The notes: generated from the sequence alone by a model not told the origin. DNA of 64,000 nt from Nitrospira sp. Ga0074138 (GCA_001464735.1 LNDU01000027.1:142212-206211), one strand, 5' to 3'. Counted from the stretch's first letter, positions 31,494 to 41,378 are shown. Program-made: numbers and translations.

Positions 31494-34385
31494 TCAGGCA
31501 GCTGCCTGGGTGATCGGCTGATACCCCTGTCGGTAGGATTCAAGGACATGCACAAGTCGCGCGATTTCGAGCTCGAGTTGCGCGTAGACGGGAGGGGCGT
31601 CGCGAAGCGCGTTAAGGTGACCAACGGCTTCGAGACGACCGGCGGTGAGTGCGACTTCCGAGGCGCAAAGATTTCCGGCGGTGCCTTTGAACGTGTGTGC
31701 CATCCGCTCGAGGGCGACCGAGTCGGCATCGGCCAGCGCCGTTCTGATGTCGGCCAGCATGGTGTGGTACCGATCAAGAAACAAACAAACAAGTTGAGCG
31801 AACAGCTCACTGTCGCCGCCGATGTTCTGGTACATTTTTGCAGGATCAAAGATCCCTCTGGTTAGGTCGGCTGTGGTGGGAATTAGTTTATGCTTGCCGG
31901 TCACCACTGCATCCGGTGGCGTGGATATCCATCGAGCCAGGGCGTTCCGTAGTTCGTCTAGTCTGATCGGTTTGGCGAGATAATCGTCCATCCCGGTTGC
32001 CAAACAGCACTCACGATCGCCCTGCATCGCATTGGCGGTGACCGCAATGATCGGGACATGCGGAGTCGATGGTGATGCCATGTCTGAACGATTTGAGCTT
32101 CCACTGGGCGAGTCATGCGATGCCGCTGCCGTTTCACCTTTGCGAATGCATCGGGTTGTCTCAAATCCATCCATCACGGGCATCTGACAATCCATCAAGA
32201 TGACGGCATAGTCTCCCTTGGCAAGGGCAGCCAGCGCCTCTTCGCCGTTTTCGACGACGTCCGGTTTGTAGCCAAGTTTTTCAACCATCCGCACTATCAG
32301 CTTCTGGTTGACGATATTGTCTTCCACGATCAAAATGCGCCGATGTTGCACATTCTCCGCGACCATATGCCTGGTGACGAGTTGAGGCACGACAGAGCCT
32401 GTCGGGGTGCCCTTCGACGCTTGTCCTTCGGTCAAGCCGAGCACAGTTCGTAAACAGTCACGCAATTCGTCATGACGGACGGGTTTCGGCAGGTAGCCCA
32501 TCGCACCGGCCTGGCGGGCTTGTTCCGCATGGCCCCGTTGCAGCATCGAGGTCATGACGACAAGGCGAATGCCGGATCCAGCCGGATGACATTGCAGTTC
32601 TCGTGCGAGCTGCAACCCATCCTTTCCTGGCATGATGACGTCCAAGATCGCGAGATCGTACGGCATTCCCCGTTGTTTCGCTTCCGCGATGCGGTGCAAA
32701 GCCGATTCCGCATCCTCTGCAAGGTCATCGGCCATCCCCCAACCTGATACCAGATGGTGGAGGATCAAGCGGTTCGATTCGTTGTCATCGACGATCAAGA
32801 CACGCTTTCCACTGAGATCTCCGGTCGGAAGAATCGCACGGGGAGAACCGGCCTGTTTCTGGAGGCGCGCGGTGCACCAGAAGGTGCTGCCCTGTCCTTC
32901 GGTGCTGCGCACTCCGATCTGTCCCTCCATCAATTCCACGAGTTGCTTGGAAATGGAAAGGCCGAGGCCTGTGCCGCCGTATTTTCTTGTCGTAGAGCTG
33001 TCCGCCTGTACAAACGGACGGAACAGTTTGGCTTGCGTATTCGGATTGATTCCGATGCCGCTGTCCGTGACTTCGAAACGGATGACGGCCGTATCGGGTA
33101 GGTCTGCTTCGAGATAGGCCTGCAGGGTCACTTCGCCCTTGTCGGTAAACTTTACCGCGTTGGCCACCAGATTGGTGAGGATCTGACGCAGACGGCCTGG
33201 GTCGCCTTTGAGTCCAGTCGGAACCGCCGCGTGGACAAGTCCGGTCAGCTCTAGCCCTTTCGTCTCCGCCCGTTCGGCGAATTGTGCCAACACCTGCTCC
33301 ACCGTGGTTCTCAGATTGAAGTCGAGACACTCCAGTTCCAGCTTACCTGCCTCGATCTTGCTGCATTCGAGCACATCGTTGATCAGCTGCAACAGCGCTT
33401 CGCCGCATTGCCGAATGGTTTCCGCGTAGGACTGTTGTTCAGACGTCAAGGACGTCTCCATCAACAGGCTTGTCATACCAATCACCCCGTTCATGGGGGT
33501 CCGTAGTTCATGACTGATGGTCGCGAGAAATGCCGTCTTGACGCGAGCCGATTCTTTCGCCTCATCCAGAGCTTGGTCCAGGCGGCGGTTGCTCTGGCGA
33601 AGTTGGTCGGCAGAGAGTTGGAGCGCCTGCTGCGTCTTGTGGACGCTCGTCATGTCGACGGCATAGCCTCGTACGACGTCATGAGTGAGAACCGGGCAGA
33701 AGGTCCACGAAAAACTGGCTTCTGGAACCACGACTGCCTCATCATGCAGCACATGGCCTGTGGTGAGACAGCGTCGCACGATGTCTGGAAGATTGCCTGG
33801 GGCGACATTGGGAAATCCTTCGAGATTGTATCCGAATCGAGAGAGCAGAGAGATCATCGCTGGATTGGCGTACAGCAGACTCATATGCCGGTCCACTTCG
33901 ATCATCGGTAAGGGACTTTCCTCGGCGATCGCGGCTAAGCGGTCGCGACCTTGCTTCAATTCCAGTTCATGAGACAAGTCTCGGATGCTGATAATGAGTA
34001 CGGTCCTCCCATCGAACGTACCGGGAGCGCAGGTCCATTCCATTGGAACGGGCAGGGTTGCCTTCCGGAAGAGAAGATGTTGCCTCACAGAAGTCGGACG
34101 GCGGCTTTTCAGCACTCCGTTCAGTTGCGCTGTCATGGTAGTGGGGTCGGACTGGGTGCGCGTCGACCACAGGGATGGAAACGAGCGGACAGTGGAGGAA
34201 GGAAATCGTAGTCCAAGCAACCGATGACCCTTCCGATTAATGGCCAATACGGCGAGATCAGTATTCAGAATGACGGTGGCCAGCGGAAGCCCTTCGAGAA
34301 GATCGAGGCCCACGGAAGCGGTAAGCCGTGAGGCGGCAAGACGACGTCGGTCGCGGCTGCGTTTCTGTCTAGAAGGCTTCATCAT
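31494..34385 (-). CDS. Cytoplasmic hybrid sensor histidine kinase (PAS-PAS-HisKA-HATPase-REC-REC-HPt)
   Basis: This 963-residue protein has no membrane helix. Order: two PAS-like domains (about 25-140 and 145-255), HisKA with the H-box TISHELRTPMN (His292), an HATPase domain (N box NLVANAVKF, G box YGGTGLGLSISKQLVELMEG), receiver 1 (VLIVDDNESNR ... LAILDVIMPGKDG), receiver 2 (LIVEDNIVNQK ... ILMDCQMPVMDG) and a C-terminal HPt domain (LERMAHTFKGTAGNLC). All phosphotransfer residues are present, so it should be a full internal phosphorelay. The start overlaps the HD-GYP gene end by four bases, so they are one operon under a sigma-28-like promoter. Ligand and output are unknown. Confidence 0.92.
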   Translation of the reverse strand: MMKPSRQKRSRDRRRLAASRLTASVGLDLLEGLPLATVILNTDLAVLAINRKGHRLLGLRFPSSTVRSFPSLWSTRTQSDPTTMTAQLNGVLKSRRPTSVRQHLLFRKATLPVPMEWTCAPGTFDGRTVLIISIRDLSHELELKQGRDRLAAIAEESPLPMIEVDRHMSLLYANPAMISLLSRFGYNLEGFPNVAPGNLPDIVRRCLTTGHVLHDEAVVVPEASFSWTFCPVLTHDVVRGYAVDMTSVHKTQQALQLSADQLRQSNRRLDQALDEAKESARVKTAFLATISHELRTPMNGVIGMTSLLMETSLTSEQQSYAETIRQCGEALLQLINDVLECSKIEAGKLELECLDFNLRTTVEQVLAQFAERAETKGLELTGLVHAAVPTGLKGDPGRLRQILTNLVANAVKFTDKGEVTLQAYLEADLPDTAVIRFEVTDSGIGINPNTQAKLFRPFVQADSSTTRKYGGTGLGLSISKQLVELMEGQIGVRSTEGQGSTFWCTARLQKQAGSPRAILPTGDLSGKRVLIVDDNESNRLILHHLVSGWGMADDLAEDAESALHRIAEAKQRGMPYDLAILDVIMPGKDGLQLARELQCHPAGSGIRLVVMTSMLQRGHAEQARQAGAMGYLPKPVRHDELRDCLRTVLGLTEGQASKGTPTGSVVPQLVTRHMVAENVQHRRILIVEDNIVNQKLIVRMVEKLGYKPDVVENGEEALAALAKGDYAVILMDCQMPVMDGFETTRCIRKGETAAASHDSPSGSSNRSDMASPSTPHVPIIAVTANAMQGDRECCLATGMDDYLAKPIRLDELRNALARWISTPPDAVVTGKHKLIPTTADLTRGIFDPAKMYQNIGGDSELFAQLVCLFLDRYHTMLADIRTALADADSVALERMAHTFKGTAGNLCASEVALTAGRLEAVGHLNALRDAPPVYAQLELEIARLVHVLESYRQGYQPITQAAA

Positions 34386-35641
34386 GCGGCTCGTGAGAGG
34401 CCTTGGTCCAGGTGTATGCCGATGTTGACCCGTTCTTTGGTTGGGTCTAGGACACGTAGCACGGTTCGGACTGTGCGGTCAGGAGATGGTGTCGCCAGGT
34501 CGATGTCAATCGGCGTTGCATAAGAGCCTCCTTGCGGGTCGGTCGTGACTTTGATCAGGGGTTTGAGCCGTTGCTGCGGGTTGACTCCGACGACGACCGC
34601 CTGTTCGCCGGTATTGAGTCTGACGAGGCTTCCGACCGGGTAGACGCCGATGCTCCGAATCATGAGCTCCACAAGAGATTTTTCAAAAATCCCTTGTTCT
34701 CCAGCCAAGAAGAGTTGCCGAACGGCATCGTGTGGAATCATGGCCGGGCATGTGCCGCGCCGACTCACCATGCCGTCATAAAAATCGACGATACCGACAA
34801 TCTGCGCAAGGCGTGAAATCTGATCGTTCCCTAAACCGGCTGGAAATCCATTTCCATTGGTGCGCTCATGATGCTCTCTGACGATGCGTACGACCGCCTC
34901 GTGCATGCCTGGTTGCTCGGAGAGGAGCGCGACGCCAAGCTTACAATGCTGTTCGAGCAGGGTCTTGTCTTGTCCGCTGCATTCCTCTCGCTTGCGAACG
35001 AGATTGCGCGGGAGGCGGACATACCCCGCGTCATGGAGCAACGCGCCCATGCCGACCTGTTCTTGTGTCGGTTGATCCAACTCGCTTTCAATGGCCACCA
35101 CGAGCGATATGATGCAGGTGTCGAGTGCATGAGTCGTCAGTGAGCGGTCGAACTGTTTGATTTTCTGAATGGCGACCTGCGTGGCCATTGCCGCGCGGTT
35201 GTTGAGAACCTGGTCCAACACATTCGACACGATGGCTTTGGTCGCTTTGGGAGACGGAGGAATGCCCCGCTCAAGATCCTCAAAGATGCGCTCAACCGCT
35301 TCTTGAGCCTGTGCGTAGATCACGGTAACGGAATGATCTTCGGACTTCGCCTCAGGCTGACGTTCGGTTTTTGGATCCAGAGGGGCGGAGACATCCGAGT
35401 TGGGAGCCTGTTGGCTTGCAGCGTGCTGCGTAGTCGTTGAGGGGTCCGACGGGAGGTCGGCCCCTTTGCTGGTATCGATGGTCACCATCCTGATCCCATG
35501 TTGCTTCATGAGTTGGATGTCATGTTGATCTTTGATCAGGCGCTTATGGGAGAGGAAGGGGGTTCGGTACCATGGGATATCCATCTCTATGATGAACATG
35601 CCGGGAATGAGCTGCTCGATCGCGATACGTTTTGTCGCCAT
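34382..35641 (-). CDS. HD-GYP domain protein (variant c-di-GMP phosphodiesterase)
   Basis: HD-GYP proteins hydrolyse cyclic-di-GMP. The 419-residue product has an N-terminal DUF3391-like domain (IEQLIPGMFIIEMDIPW), a Pro/Ser-rich linker and an HD-GYP domain from about residue 130. Metal-site residues are kept: His171, His203-Asp204 (LLHDAGYVRLP), His257-His258 (EHHERTNGNGFP) and Asp286. However, the signatures differ from the standard: HDIGK reads HDAGY and HHExxDGxGYP reads HHERTNGNGFP. Activity may therefore be altered. It is first in an operon with the hybrid kinase, behind a FliA-like promoter. Confidence 0.88.
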   Translation of the reverse strand: MATKRIAIEQLIPGMFIIEMDIPWYRTPFLSHKRLIKDQHDIQLMKQHGIRMVTIDTSKGADLPSDPSTTTQHAASQQAPNSDVSAPLDPKTERQPEAKSEDHSVTVIYAQAQEAVERIFEDLERGIPPSPKATKAIVSNVLDQVLNNRAAMATQVAIQKIKQFDRSLTTHALDTCIISLVVAIESELDQPTQEQVGMGALLHDAGYVRLPRNLVRKREECSGQDKTLLEQHCKLGVALLSEQPGMHEAVVRIVREHHERTNGNGFPAGLGNDQISRLAQIVGIVDFYDGMVSRRGTCPAMIPHDAVRQLFLAGEQGIFEKSLVELMIRSIGVYPVGSLVRLNTGEQAVVVGVNPQQRLKPLIKVTTDPQGGSYATPIDIDLATPSPDRTVRTVLRVLDPTKERVNIGIHLDQGLSRAA

Positions 35642-35710
35642 ACGTCTTAGGACTCCAGGTCAGAAAAGTTGCTGGTCGGATGTGCCGACAGAAGAAAAAT
35701 CCCACGGGTG

Positions 35711-35738
35711 TTATCGGCGGAGGAAGGCTCAAACTTGA
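35711..35738 (-). promoter_or_regulatory. Sigma-28-type promoter of the HD-GYP/kinase operon
   Basis: On the minus strand TCAAGTTT (35738-35731) is followed after 12 bases by GCCGATAA (35718-35711), nearly the exact FliA consensus. It lies 70 bases before the HD-GYP start codon. It is the best such match in the window and puts a signalling operon into the late flagellar regulon. Confidence 0.72.
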
Positions 35739-35808
35739 TCGTTGTTCATGCATCCTGACGTATTGTGATCGGATAGAAATCACGGCTCTCCGTCGAGCGT
35801 ATAGAGAC

Positions 35809-35836
35809 TCAAGATTGGCCGATGACGTTCCGATAG
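35809..35836 (+). promoter_or_regulatory. Sigma-28-type promoter of the YcgR-like gene
   Basis: TCAAGATT-N12-TCCGATAG on the plus strand, about 50 bases before the PilZ gene start. It has the same spacing as the sites for flgM, csrA and the divergent HD-GYP operon. The two divergent promoters lie about 70 bases apart. Confidence 0.6.
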
Positions 35837-35885
35837 AGGTCATCAGAGTTGGTTGATATCGAGTGATGGTGTTGGAGCGAGAGAT

Positions 35886-36617
35886 ATGAACGACATCGTA
35901 GTGTCCGTCCCCCCTGCGGCATCATTTTTATCGGTCGGACTGCCGCTGAAGCTGTCCTTCACGCGTGATCAGCAGAAGGTCATGTACGGTACGACGCTCC
36001 TTGGATGGAAGCATCATGCATGGCTTGTCTGTGAATGGCCGCTTCAGCTCGGCCATGACCAGCAGATTGCCGGCGGCACCCCGTGCACCGTCAGTTATCT
36101 ACATGACGGGAAGTTGGTCGGGTATCGGAGTGAAATACGGGAACTGATGGCTGTGCCGGTTCCGTTGCTCTTTGTTGCGTATCCCAAAGCGGTGGAAGAG
36201 ATGCATCTGCGTAAACATCTCCGTGTGCCGGCCAATCAACCGATTCTATTGATGAAGGCCGATCAAACCGGCATCTCCGAGTCCGCGCTACCTACCAGCA
36301 ACTATTTCGGTGGTTTGTTAAAGGACCTCAGCGAGGGAGGGTGCAGTGTAGTCTTGGTACGAAGGCCTGCTTGGCTGCGTTCGGGAGCAACGGTCCGCCT
36401 GGAGTTCGAACTCCCTGGGCTGGGACATGTCACGAACCTGACGGGGATCGTGAAGAATGTCGACACGCGGGATGGCAACGAGATGCTCGGCATCGAATTT
36501 CGATTCAACGAGCTCGAGTATATCGAATATCGCGGATGGGGCGGATCCGTCCGACAGGCAGTCGAACAATGTATTTACCAGCGCTATCAGGGTAACGATC
36601 TGCTAGGAGCCAGGTAA
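35886..36617 (+). CDS. YcgR-like PilZ domain protein (flagellar brake candidate)
   Basis: YcgR-type proteins bind cyclic-di-GMP and slow or bias the motor. The 243-residue product has an N-terminal beta domain (about residues 12-105) and a C-terminal PilZ domain. Both ligand motifs are intact: RxxxR at Arg109-Arg113 (RKHLR) and DxSxxG at Asp147-Gly152 (DLSEGG). The domain order and length match YcgR/MotI. ATG 35886 has GAGAGA upstream. It is transcribed divergently from the HD-GYP gene under its own sigma-28-like promoter, so ligand removal and ligand sensing appear co-induced. Confidence 0.87.
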   Translation: MNDIVVSVPPAASFLSVGLPLKLSFTRDQQKVMYGTTLLGWKHHAWLVCEWPLQLGHDQQIAGGTPCTVSYLHDGKLVGYRSEIRELMAVPVPLLFVAYPKAVEEMHLRKHLRVPANQPILLMKADQTGISESALPTSNYFGGLLKDLSEGGCSVVLVRRPAWLRSGATVRLEFELPGLGHVTNLTGIVKNVDTRDGNEMLGIEFRFNELEYIEYRGWGGSVRQAVEQCIYQRYQGNDLLGAR

Positions 36618-36629
36618 GAGCATCACAAT

Positions 36630-36731
36630 TCACATATCAACAGGTAACTGGTCAAGGTTTTCCTCGTCCCGCCCGATCTTGACCGGCAGAATTTGCCCGG
36701 TCGGCACCCACACCACGTAGTCAGCAATCAT
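36630..36731 (-). CDS. Possible 33-residue protein or gene fragment
   Basis: A short minus-strand frame from ATG 36731 reads MIADYVVWVPTGQILP and continues to VDM-stop, with GAGAGA just upstream. Its composition is protein-like rather than random. I do not recognise it, and it may be the remnant of a longer gene. The surrounding gap (36618-36842) holds nothing else I can name. Confidence 0.3.
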   Translation of the reverse strand: MIADYVVWVPTGQILPVKIGRDEENLDQLPVDM

Positions 36732-36842
36732 TCTCTCGGGAATGCACCCTTCTCAGGTCGACCGTGAATGGCACAGATCTTGATGATTCCAGTGGAAACA
36801 CTTCGTCGGAAGTTGGCGGCCTAGTCGTGGCGCGAGACGTTC

Positions 36843-39800
36843 ATGGTGAAGCCAAAAATCCTTCTGGTGCAATTGGAGTTCGAGACGTGGGACCGGGCAA
36901 GAGCCTGGTCTTATTTGGGAAACTTCGCCGTGGAGGACGGCCTCCGTGCCAACGGGTGTGAGTGCGTGACGATTCCAGCGGTCTGCGATATTCCGGACAC
37001 CTCGCCGTTGTCCTGGCTGCATCATGCGAAAGACCTGTTGGCCGGCCGACACTTCGACCAGGTCTGGGTGTGGCTGGTGCACAATCGCTATTCGGACACA
37101 TTTCTTGGATGGCTTGCGGAACTAGCGCCGGTGCGGGTCGGGCTCATTATGGAGTCGTTGCGGTATAGCGAAGAAGATTGCCGACGTTGGCCGCACTTAC
37201 AAGAGCGCGCGGAGTTTGTCGAACGGCAAGTGAAGTATATGACGCATGTGCTGACTGCGGACGAACATGATGCCGACGTGCTCAATCAAGCCGGTTCGGT
37301 TTCGGCCTTATTTTGGCCATCAGCAGTGCCGTCTCGTTTCATTACCGCAATGATCGAGCAACCATCGCGCCGTGAAGCCGCGTTTTACGGGGAACTCTAT
37401 GGAGAGCGGAAGGCATGGTTGGCCATGCCTGGTATGAAAGATTTGCTGATCCATCCGCCATCCGCAGAGGCCGTGACAGAGTTTCCTCAGCTCTTCAATG
37501 CATTGCATCAGCAGATGTCTGAGCGGCTCCAGTCGGGGTGGCGGCCAAATCCGGCTGCACTCACGGAATATGTGGGCCTGTGGCGCCGGTTGCGCGAAGC
37601 TATTTTCACGAATTGGCTGTCGAGCCTCAAACCTTGGAGCGGGATCGTCAATCTCCCGAGCCTATTTCAATCCTATGCAGGACGTGTCGTGGAAGCCATG
37701 GCTGCGGGTCGCCCTGTCATCTCGTGGCAAATTCCTGATCGACCTCGCACGCATGACTTGTTTATGGATGGGCGAGAAATTCTCCTCTATCCCAAGAATC
37801 GTCCCGCAGTCTTGAAGGATCATGTGGAGCGGATAGCACGTGATGCTGACTACGCCGGGGACATTGCGGCCGCTGCCCGCACGGAATTGCTCCGATCGCA
37901 TACGGCTGAAGCTCGTGCACGGCAGTGGTTGGACTGGATTGCGAGCGGGCAGCCTCTCGCGGCTCGTCATGTAAGAGAGAAGGCAGCTGTTCTGAATGTG
38001 TGTCCACCCTTGGCGCAGTCCTATGCCGCCGCGCGGCAGGCGCCGTCTGCCTACGGGCCAATCTCATTCGAACAGGTGCGGTGGAAGGGTGAGAGCGATC
38101 GAAATCCAATGCCCACGGTTGCAGACCGTGTCGCGCAACGGTGGGCTTTTTCAAAACTACTGAAGCAAGCCGAGCCGAAATTCGTCGGTGTGGCAAGCCC
38201 CAGAAGTGGACCGTCGACAAACGACGTGACGAATCAAGCTAACGGAGGGGCCATGAGCTCGGACGCGTTTTATGTAAACTTGTTCGTCAACGCTCCTGCT
38301 TGGTCGGCGCCGCAGCCGAACACCGATGAGGCGGCGCGGTGGAGCAAGATTGCGGCCTTTCTGGAATACATTCTTCGCGACATTCAGCAGAGGGAGCCCG
38401 GCAGGCGGCTGCGCATCCTGGATGTCGGATGTGGACGAGGCTGGTTGACGAATCTTGCGACCATGTACGGGACTTGTGAAGGGGTCGAGCCGGTTGCGGG
38501 TGTCGTTGATCATGCGCGCAGGCTGTTTCCCCATCTCCGGTTTGAAGCGGGGACGGCGGAGATCGTAGCGAATCGCGCCGATTTCCAACCTTACGATGTG
38601 ATTCTGACCTCGGAAGTCATCGAACATGTGCCTCATGGCCAGAAAGAAAACTTCCTTGCGCAACTATTCAGGCTGTTGACGCCGGACGGTTACGTCGTGC
38701 TCACGACGCCGCGCGGGGAAATGTGGGAACAATGGAAGACGATTGCGCCACCCAATCAACCGGTGGAGGACTGGGTGAGCGAAGAGCAGCTGCGTGCTCT
38801 CTTCACCTCCCAGGGCTTCATCGAAATGGGGCTGGACCGTATTCATGTTGAGGTTCCGGCATTGCGGTATATGCCGGCGCCCACTCCGGCCGACCTCCGA
38901 TCCATGAATCTCCTCCCCATCTATCAAGTATGGTGCTGCCGCCGATCTGCCGACCAATGTCCCATTGCCTTTACACGTATACCGAAAGTGTCCGTCATCA
39001 TCCCGACATACAATCGTCTCGATCGTCTCCAGACGGCGCTCGCGAGTTTGGCCGCGCAGACGTATCAAGACTTCGAGGTCATCGTCGTCAACGATGCGGG
39101 TTGTGACGTGGGGTTCGTCGTGGCTGCCTGCGCCGATCAGCACCGCATCATGACCATCGCCCACGATCGAAACCGTGGATTGGCGGCAGCCCGCAATACC
39201 GGACTCCATGCGGCAAAGGGGAAATACATTGCTTATCTCGACGATGACGACCGGTATCTGCCCAATCATCTAGAAACACTGGTCTCGTTCCTCGAACGCA
39301 GCGAGTACAAAGCCGCCTACACTGACGCCTGGCGAGTGCAGGAACGGAAGAGCAACGGCGATTATGTCGAGATCGGCCGCGATGTACCATATTCTTATGA
39401 CTTCAGACCGGCGGATCTGCTGGTGTCTAACTACTTTCCGGTTCTCTGCGTGATGCACGACCGGGCCTGTCTCGAAGAGATTGGCCTATTCGATGAATCG
39501 CTCTTTGCCCATGAAGATTGGGATCTCTGGATCCGCATGGCGACTCGGTTTCCGTTCAAGCACCTGGCGGTGACGACGGCCGAGTTCACCTGGCGAACCG
39601 ACGGAAGTTCCATGACCAGCGGGACACGTGAGACCTATTGGCGTACGACCGAGATCATTTACCGGAAATATCGCCCCTATGCGGATCGCGTCGGCGGTGT
39701 GCGTGAAGCGCAAGATAAACGTCTCACCGAGATGCGGGCGATCGGAGGCGCTAAGAATTATGTCTGTTCCATCGTCATGCCCGTTTGTAACCGCGTGGAG

Positions 39801-41378
39801 CTGACAAAAGATTGTCTGACGGCGCTGGCAGGGTTGAAAGACCAGCCGGAGTATGAACTGATCATCGTGGACAATGGGTCCACCGACGGCACGACAGAGT
39901 TTCTCCGCCAACTGAGCGGTGATGTTCAGATCATCGTCAATGGGGAGAATCTCGGGTTCGCAAAGGCTTGCAATCAAGGAGCCGCCGTCGCCCGAGGGAA
40001 ATATCTCGTCTTCCTGAACAACGATACGATTCCCCAGCCCGGATGGCTGGCGGCGCTGGTGGCGGAAGTAGACAGCCATGCGGAGGTGGGGATTGTCGGC
40101 AGTAAGCTCTTGTATCCTGATGGCACGGTTCAACATGCCGGCGTTGTGCGGGACCGCAAGCGTCTGCTGCCGTATCATATCTACAAGTCGTTTGCGGGAG
40201 ACCATCCCGCAGTGAATCACCGACGGGAATTGCAGATCGTGACTGCGGCTTGCGTGCTCATCAGGTGCACGCTCTTCGGCGAGCTTGAGGGATTCGACGA
40301 GGAATTTCGCAATGGGTTCGAAGACGCAGACCTTTGCCTCAGAGCGAAAGAGCGAGGCCATCTCGTCGTGTATCAGCCTCGAAGTCAGGTCTATCACCTC
40401 GAAAGCCAGACTCCGGGCCGCAAAGCACATGAGGAAGAGAATGCCGCCCGATTCCTCGACCGTTGGGGATCTCAATGGTGGGCGGCCGACGAAGACCAGC
40501 ATTTTCATGTGGACGGTTTCAAATTGAAACGAGTGTTTCGCAGCGGCCTTGATGGAGGTGACATCCAGGTGTTCAACGACATCAAGGATCGCGCAGCCTG
40601 GGCCCACGTCGCCGCCACCCAGGCCGCCGCCTTGAAACAGGACTGGCAAACTGTGAAGCGTGAACTGAGTTTGGCTTCGGAGTGGCCGAACGATCCTGAG
40701 ATATTTGCCTGGGCATCTTCCATCTGCGAACATCTACAGGAACCGAAACTTAGACAAACCTTCCTCTCCCGGTTTCTTGCCCTGGAAGAAGCTCCAATGG
40801 AACGACTGTCGCTCATCCGTTCCTTACTGGAGCAAAAAGATCTGCTGGGTGCTGACAGCCATCTGCAATCGCTGCTTGCGTCTTCGCCGAATCATGCGGA
40901 AGGACTCTTGCTCAAAGGGATTCTCTGCATGCAACGAGAACAATATGAGCAAGCGGAGATTGCCTTTGATTCGGCAATGCGGGAGGGAGCCGATCGCAAG
41001 AAATGCCTCATGGGAATGGGAATGGCCGCCACAGGGCGGGCCTACACCCAGGGAGCCTGGGAGCGGTTTCTACAAGTGTTAGAGGAGCATCCAGACGACG
41101 CTGAGGCCATCCATTGGCTCTTGCGCGCCGGCACCGAGCAAAACCGCTGGGATGAGCTGGGCTGGCATTTGCGCAAGTATCTGTTGCGCAATCCGGCCGA
41201 CTTGGCGATCCGTTTTGCGCTGGCCGGTGTGCTGGTTCGAGGAGAACAGATCGAGGCAGCATGCCAGGAATACGACACCCTGCGCGCGCTGTCACCAACA
41301 TTCGATGGTTTGAGCGAACTCGGTCAAGCGATCGCAAAAAAACAAGCCGTGTCCAAGATGGAAGCCGCACATTCTTGA
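36843..41378 (+). CDS. Giant multidomain glycosyltransferase/methyltransferase with TPR tail
   Basis: This 1511-residue protein joins several enzymes. Residues ~1-380 are a GT-B-type glycosyltransferase of the CgeB kind (SYAGRVVEAMAAGRPVISW). Residues ~480-690 are a SAM methyltransferase (RILDVGCGRGWLTNLA; TSEVIEHVPHGQ). Residues ~714-950 are a GT2 transferase (KVSVIIPTYNRLDRLQTALA; YLDDDDRY). Residues ~974-1200 are a second GT2 (IVDNGSTDGT; FLNNDTIPQPGWL). Residues ~1250-1511 are TPR-like helices. No signal peptide is seen. It opens a cassette of four sugar-transfer genes running to fliC. The likely role is building and attaching a methylated glycan on flagellin, by inference; the acceptor is not shown. 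Confidence 0.85.
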   Translation: MVKPKILLVQLEFETWDRARAWSYLGNFAVEDGLRANGCECVTIPAVCDIPDTSPLSWLHHAKDLLAGRHFDQVWVWLVHNRYSDTFLGWLAELAPVRVGLIMESLRYSEEDCRRWPHLQERAEFVERQVKYMTHVLTADEHDADVLNQAGSVSALFWPSAVPSRFITAMIEQPSRREAAFYGELYGERKAWLAMPGMKDLLIHPPSAEAVTEFPQLFNALHQQMSERLQSGWRPNPAALTEYVGLWRRLREAIFTNWLSSLKPWSGIVNLPSLFQSYAGRVVEAMAAGRPVISWQIPDRPRTHDLFMDGREILLYPKNRPAVLKDHVERIARDADYAGDIAAAARTELLRSHTAEARARQWLDWIASGQPLAARHVREKAAVLNVCPPLAQSYAAARQAPSAYGPISFEQVRWKGESDRNPMPTVADRVAQRWAFSKLLKQAEPKFVGVASPRSGPSTNDVTNQANGGAMSSDAFYVNLFVNAPAWSAPQPNTDEAARWSKIAAFLEYILRDIQQREPGRRLRILDVGCGRGWLTNLATMYGTCEGVEPVAGVVDHARRLFPHLRFEAGTAEIVANRADFQPYDVILTSEVIEHVPHGQKENFLAQLFRLLTPDGYVVLTTPRGEMWEQWKTIAPPNQPVEDWVSEEQLRALFTSQGFIEMGLDRIHVEVPALRYMPAPTPADLRSMNLLPIYQVWCCRRSADQCPIAFTRIPKVSVIIPTYNRLDRLQTALASLAAQTYQDFEVIVVNDAGCDVGFVVAACADQHRIMTIAHDRNRGLAAARNTGLHAAKGKYIAYLDDDDRYLPNHLETLVSFLERSEYKAAYTDAWRVQERKSNGDYVEIGRDVPYSYDFRPADLLVSNYFPVLCVMHDRACLEEIGLFDESLFAHEDWDLWIRMATRFPFKHLAVTTAEFTWRTDGSSMTSGTRETYWRTTEIIYRKYRPYADRVGGVREAQDKRLTEMRAIGGAKNYVCSIVMPVCNRVELTKDCLTALAGLKDQPEYELIIVDNGSTDGTTEFLRQLSGDVQIIVNGENLGFAKACNQGAAVARGKYLVFLNNDTIPQPGWLAALVAEVDSHAEVGIVGSKLLYPDGTVQHAGVVRDRKRLLPYHIYKSFAGDHPAVNHRRELQIVTAACVLIRCTLFGELEGFDEEFRNGFEDADLCLRAKERGHLVVYQPRSQVYHLESQTPGRKAHEEENAARFLDRWGSQWWAADEDQHFHVDGFKLKRVFRSGLDGGDIQVFNDIKDRAAWAHVAATQAAALKQDWQTVKRELSLASEWPNDPEIFAWASSICEHLQEPKLRQTFLSRFLALEEAPMERLSLIRSLLEQKDLLGADSHLQSLLASSPNHAEGLLLKGILCMQREQYEQAEIAFDSAMREGADRKKCLMGMGMAATGRAYTQGAWERFLQVLEEHPDDAEAIHWLLRAGTEQNRWDELGWHLRKYLLRNPADLAIRFALAGVLVRGEQIEAACQEYDTLRALSPTFDGLSELGQAIAKKQAVSKMEAAHS

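Noticed and set aside
31495..31508. 14-bp perfect palindrome CAGGCAGCTGCCTG
   Set aside because: It covers the last codons of the hybrid kinase gene and has no loop or T-run. Chance within coding sequence is the simpler reading.
36769..36784. Sigma-54-like TGGCACAGATCTTGAT before the giant glycosyltransferase gene
   Set aside because: The -24 part is good, but the invariant -12 GC reads GA, so I do not call a promoter.
39486..40733. 415-codon open frame on the minus strand inside the giant glycosyltransferase gene
   Set aside because: The plus-strand frame has clear GT2 motifs over the same bases; the minus-strand reading matches no known fold and has no ribosome site.
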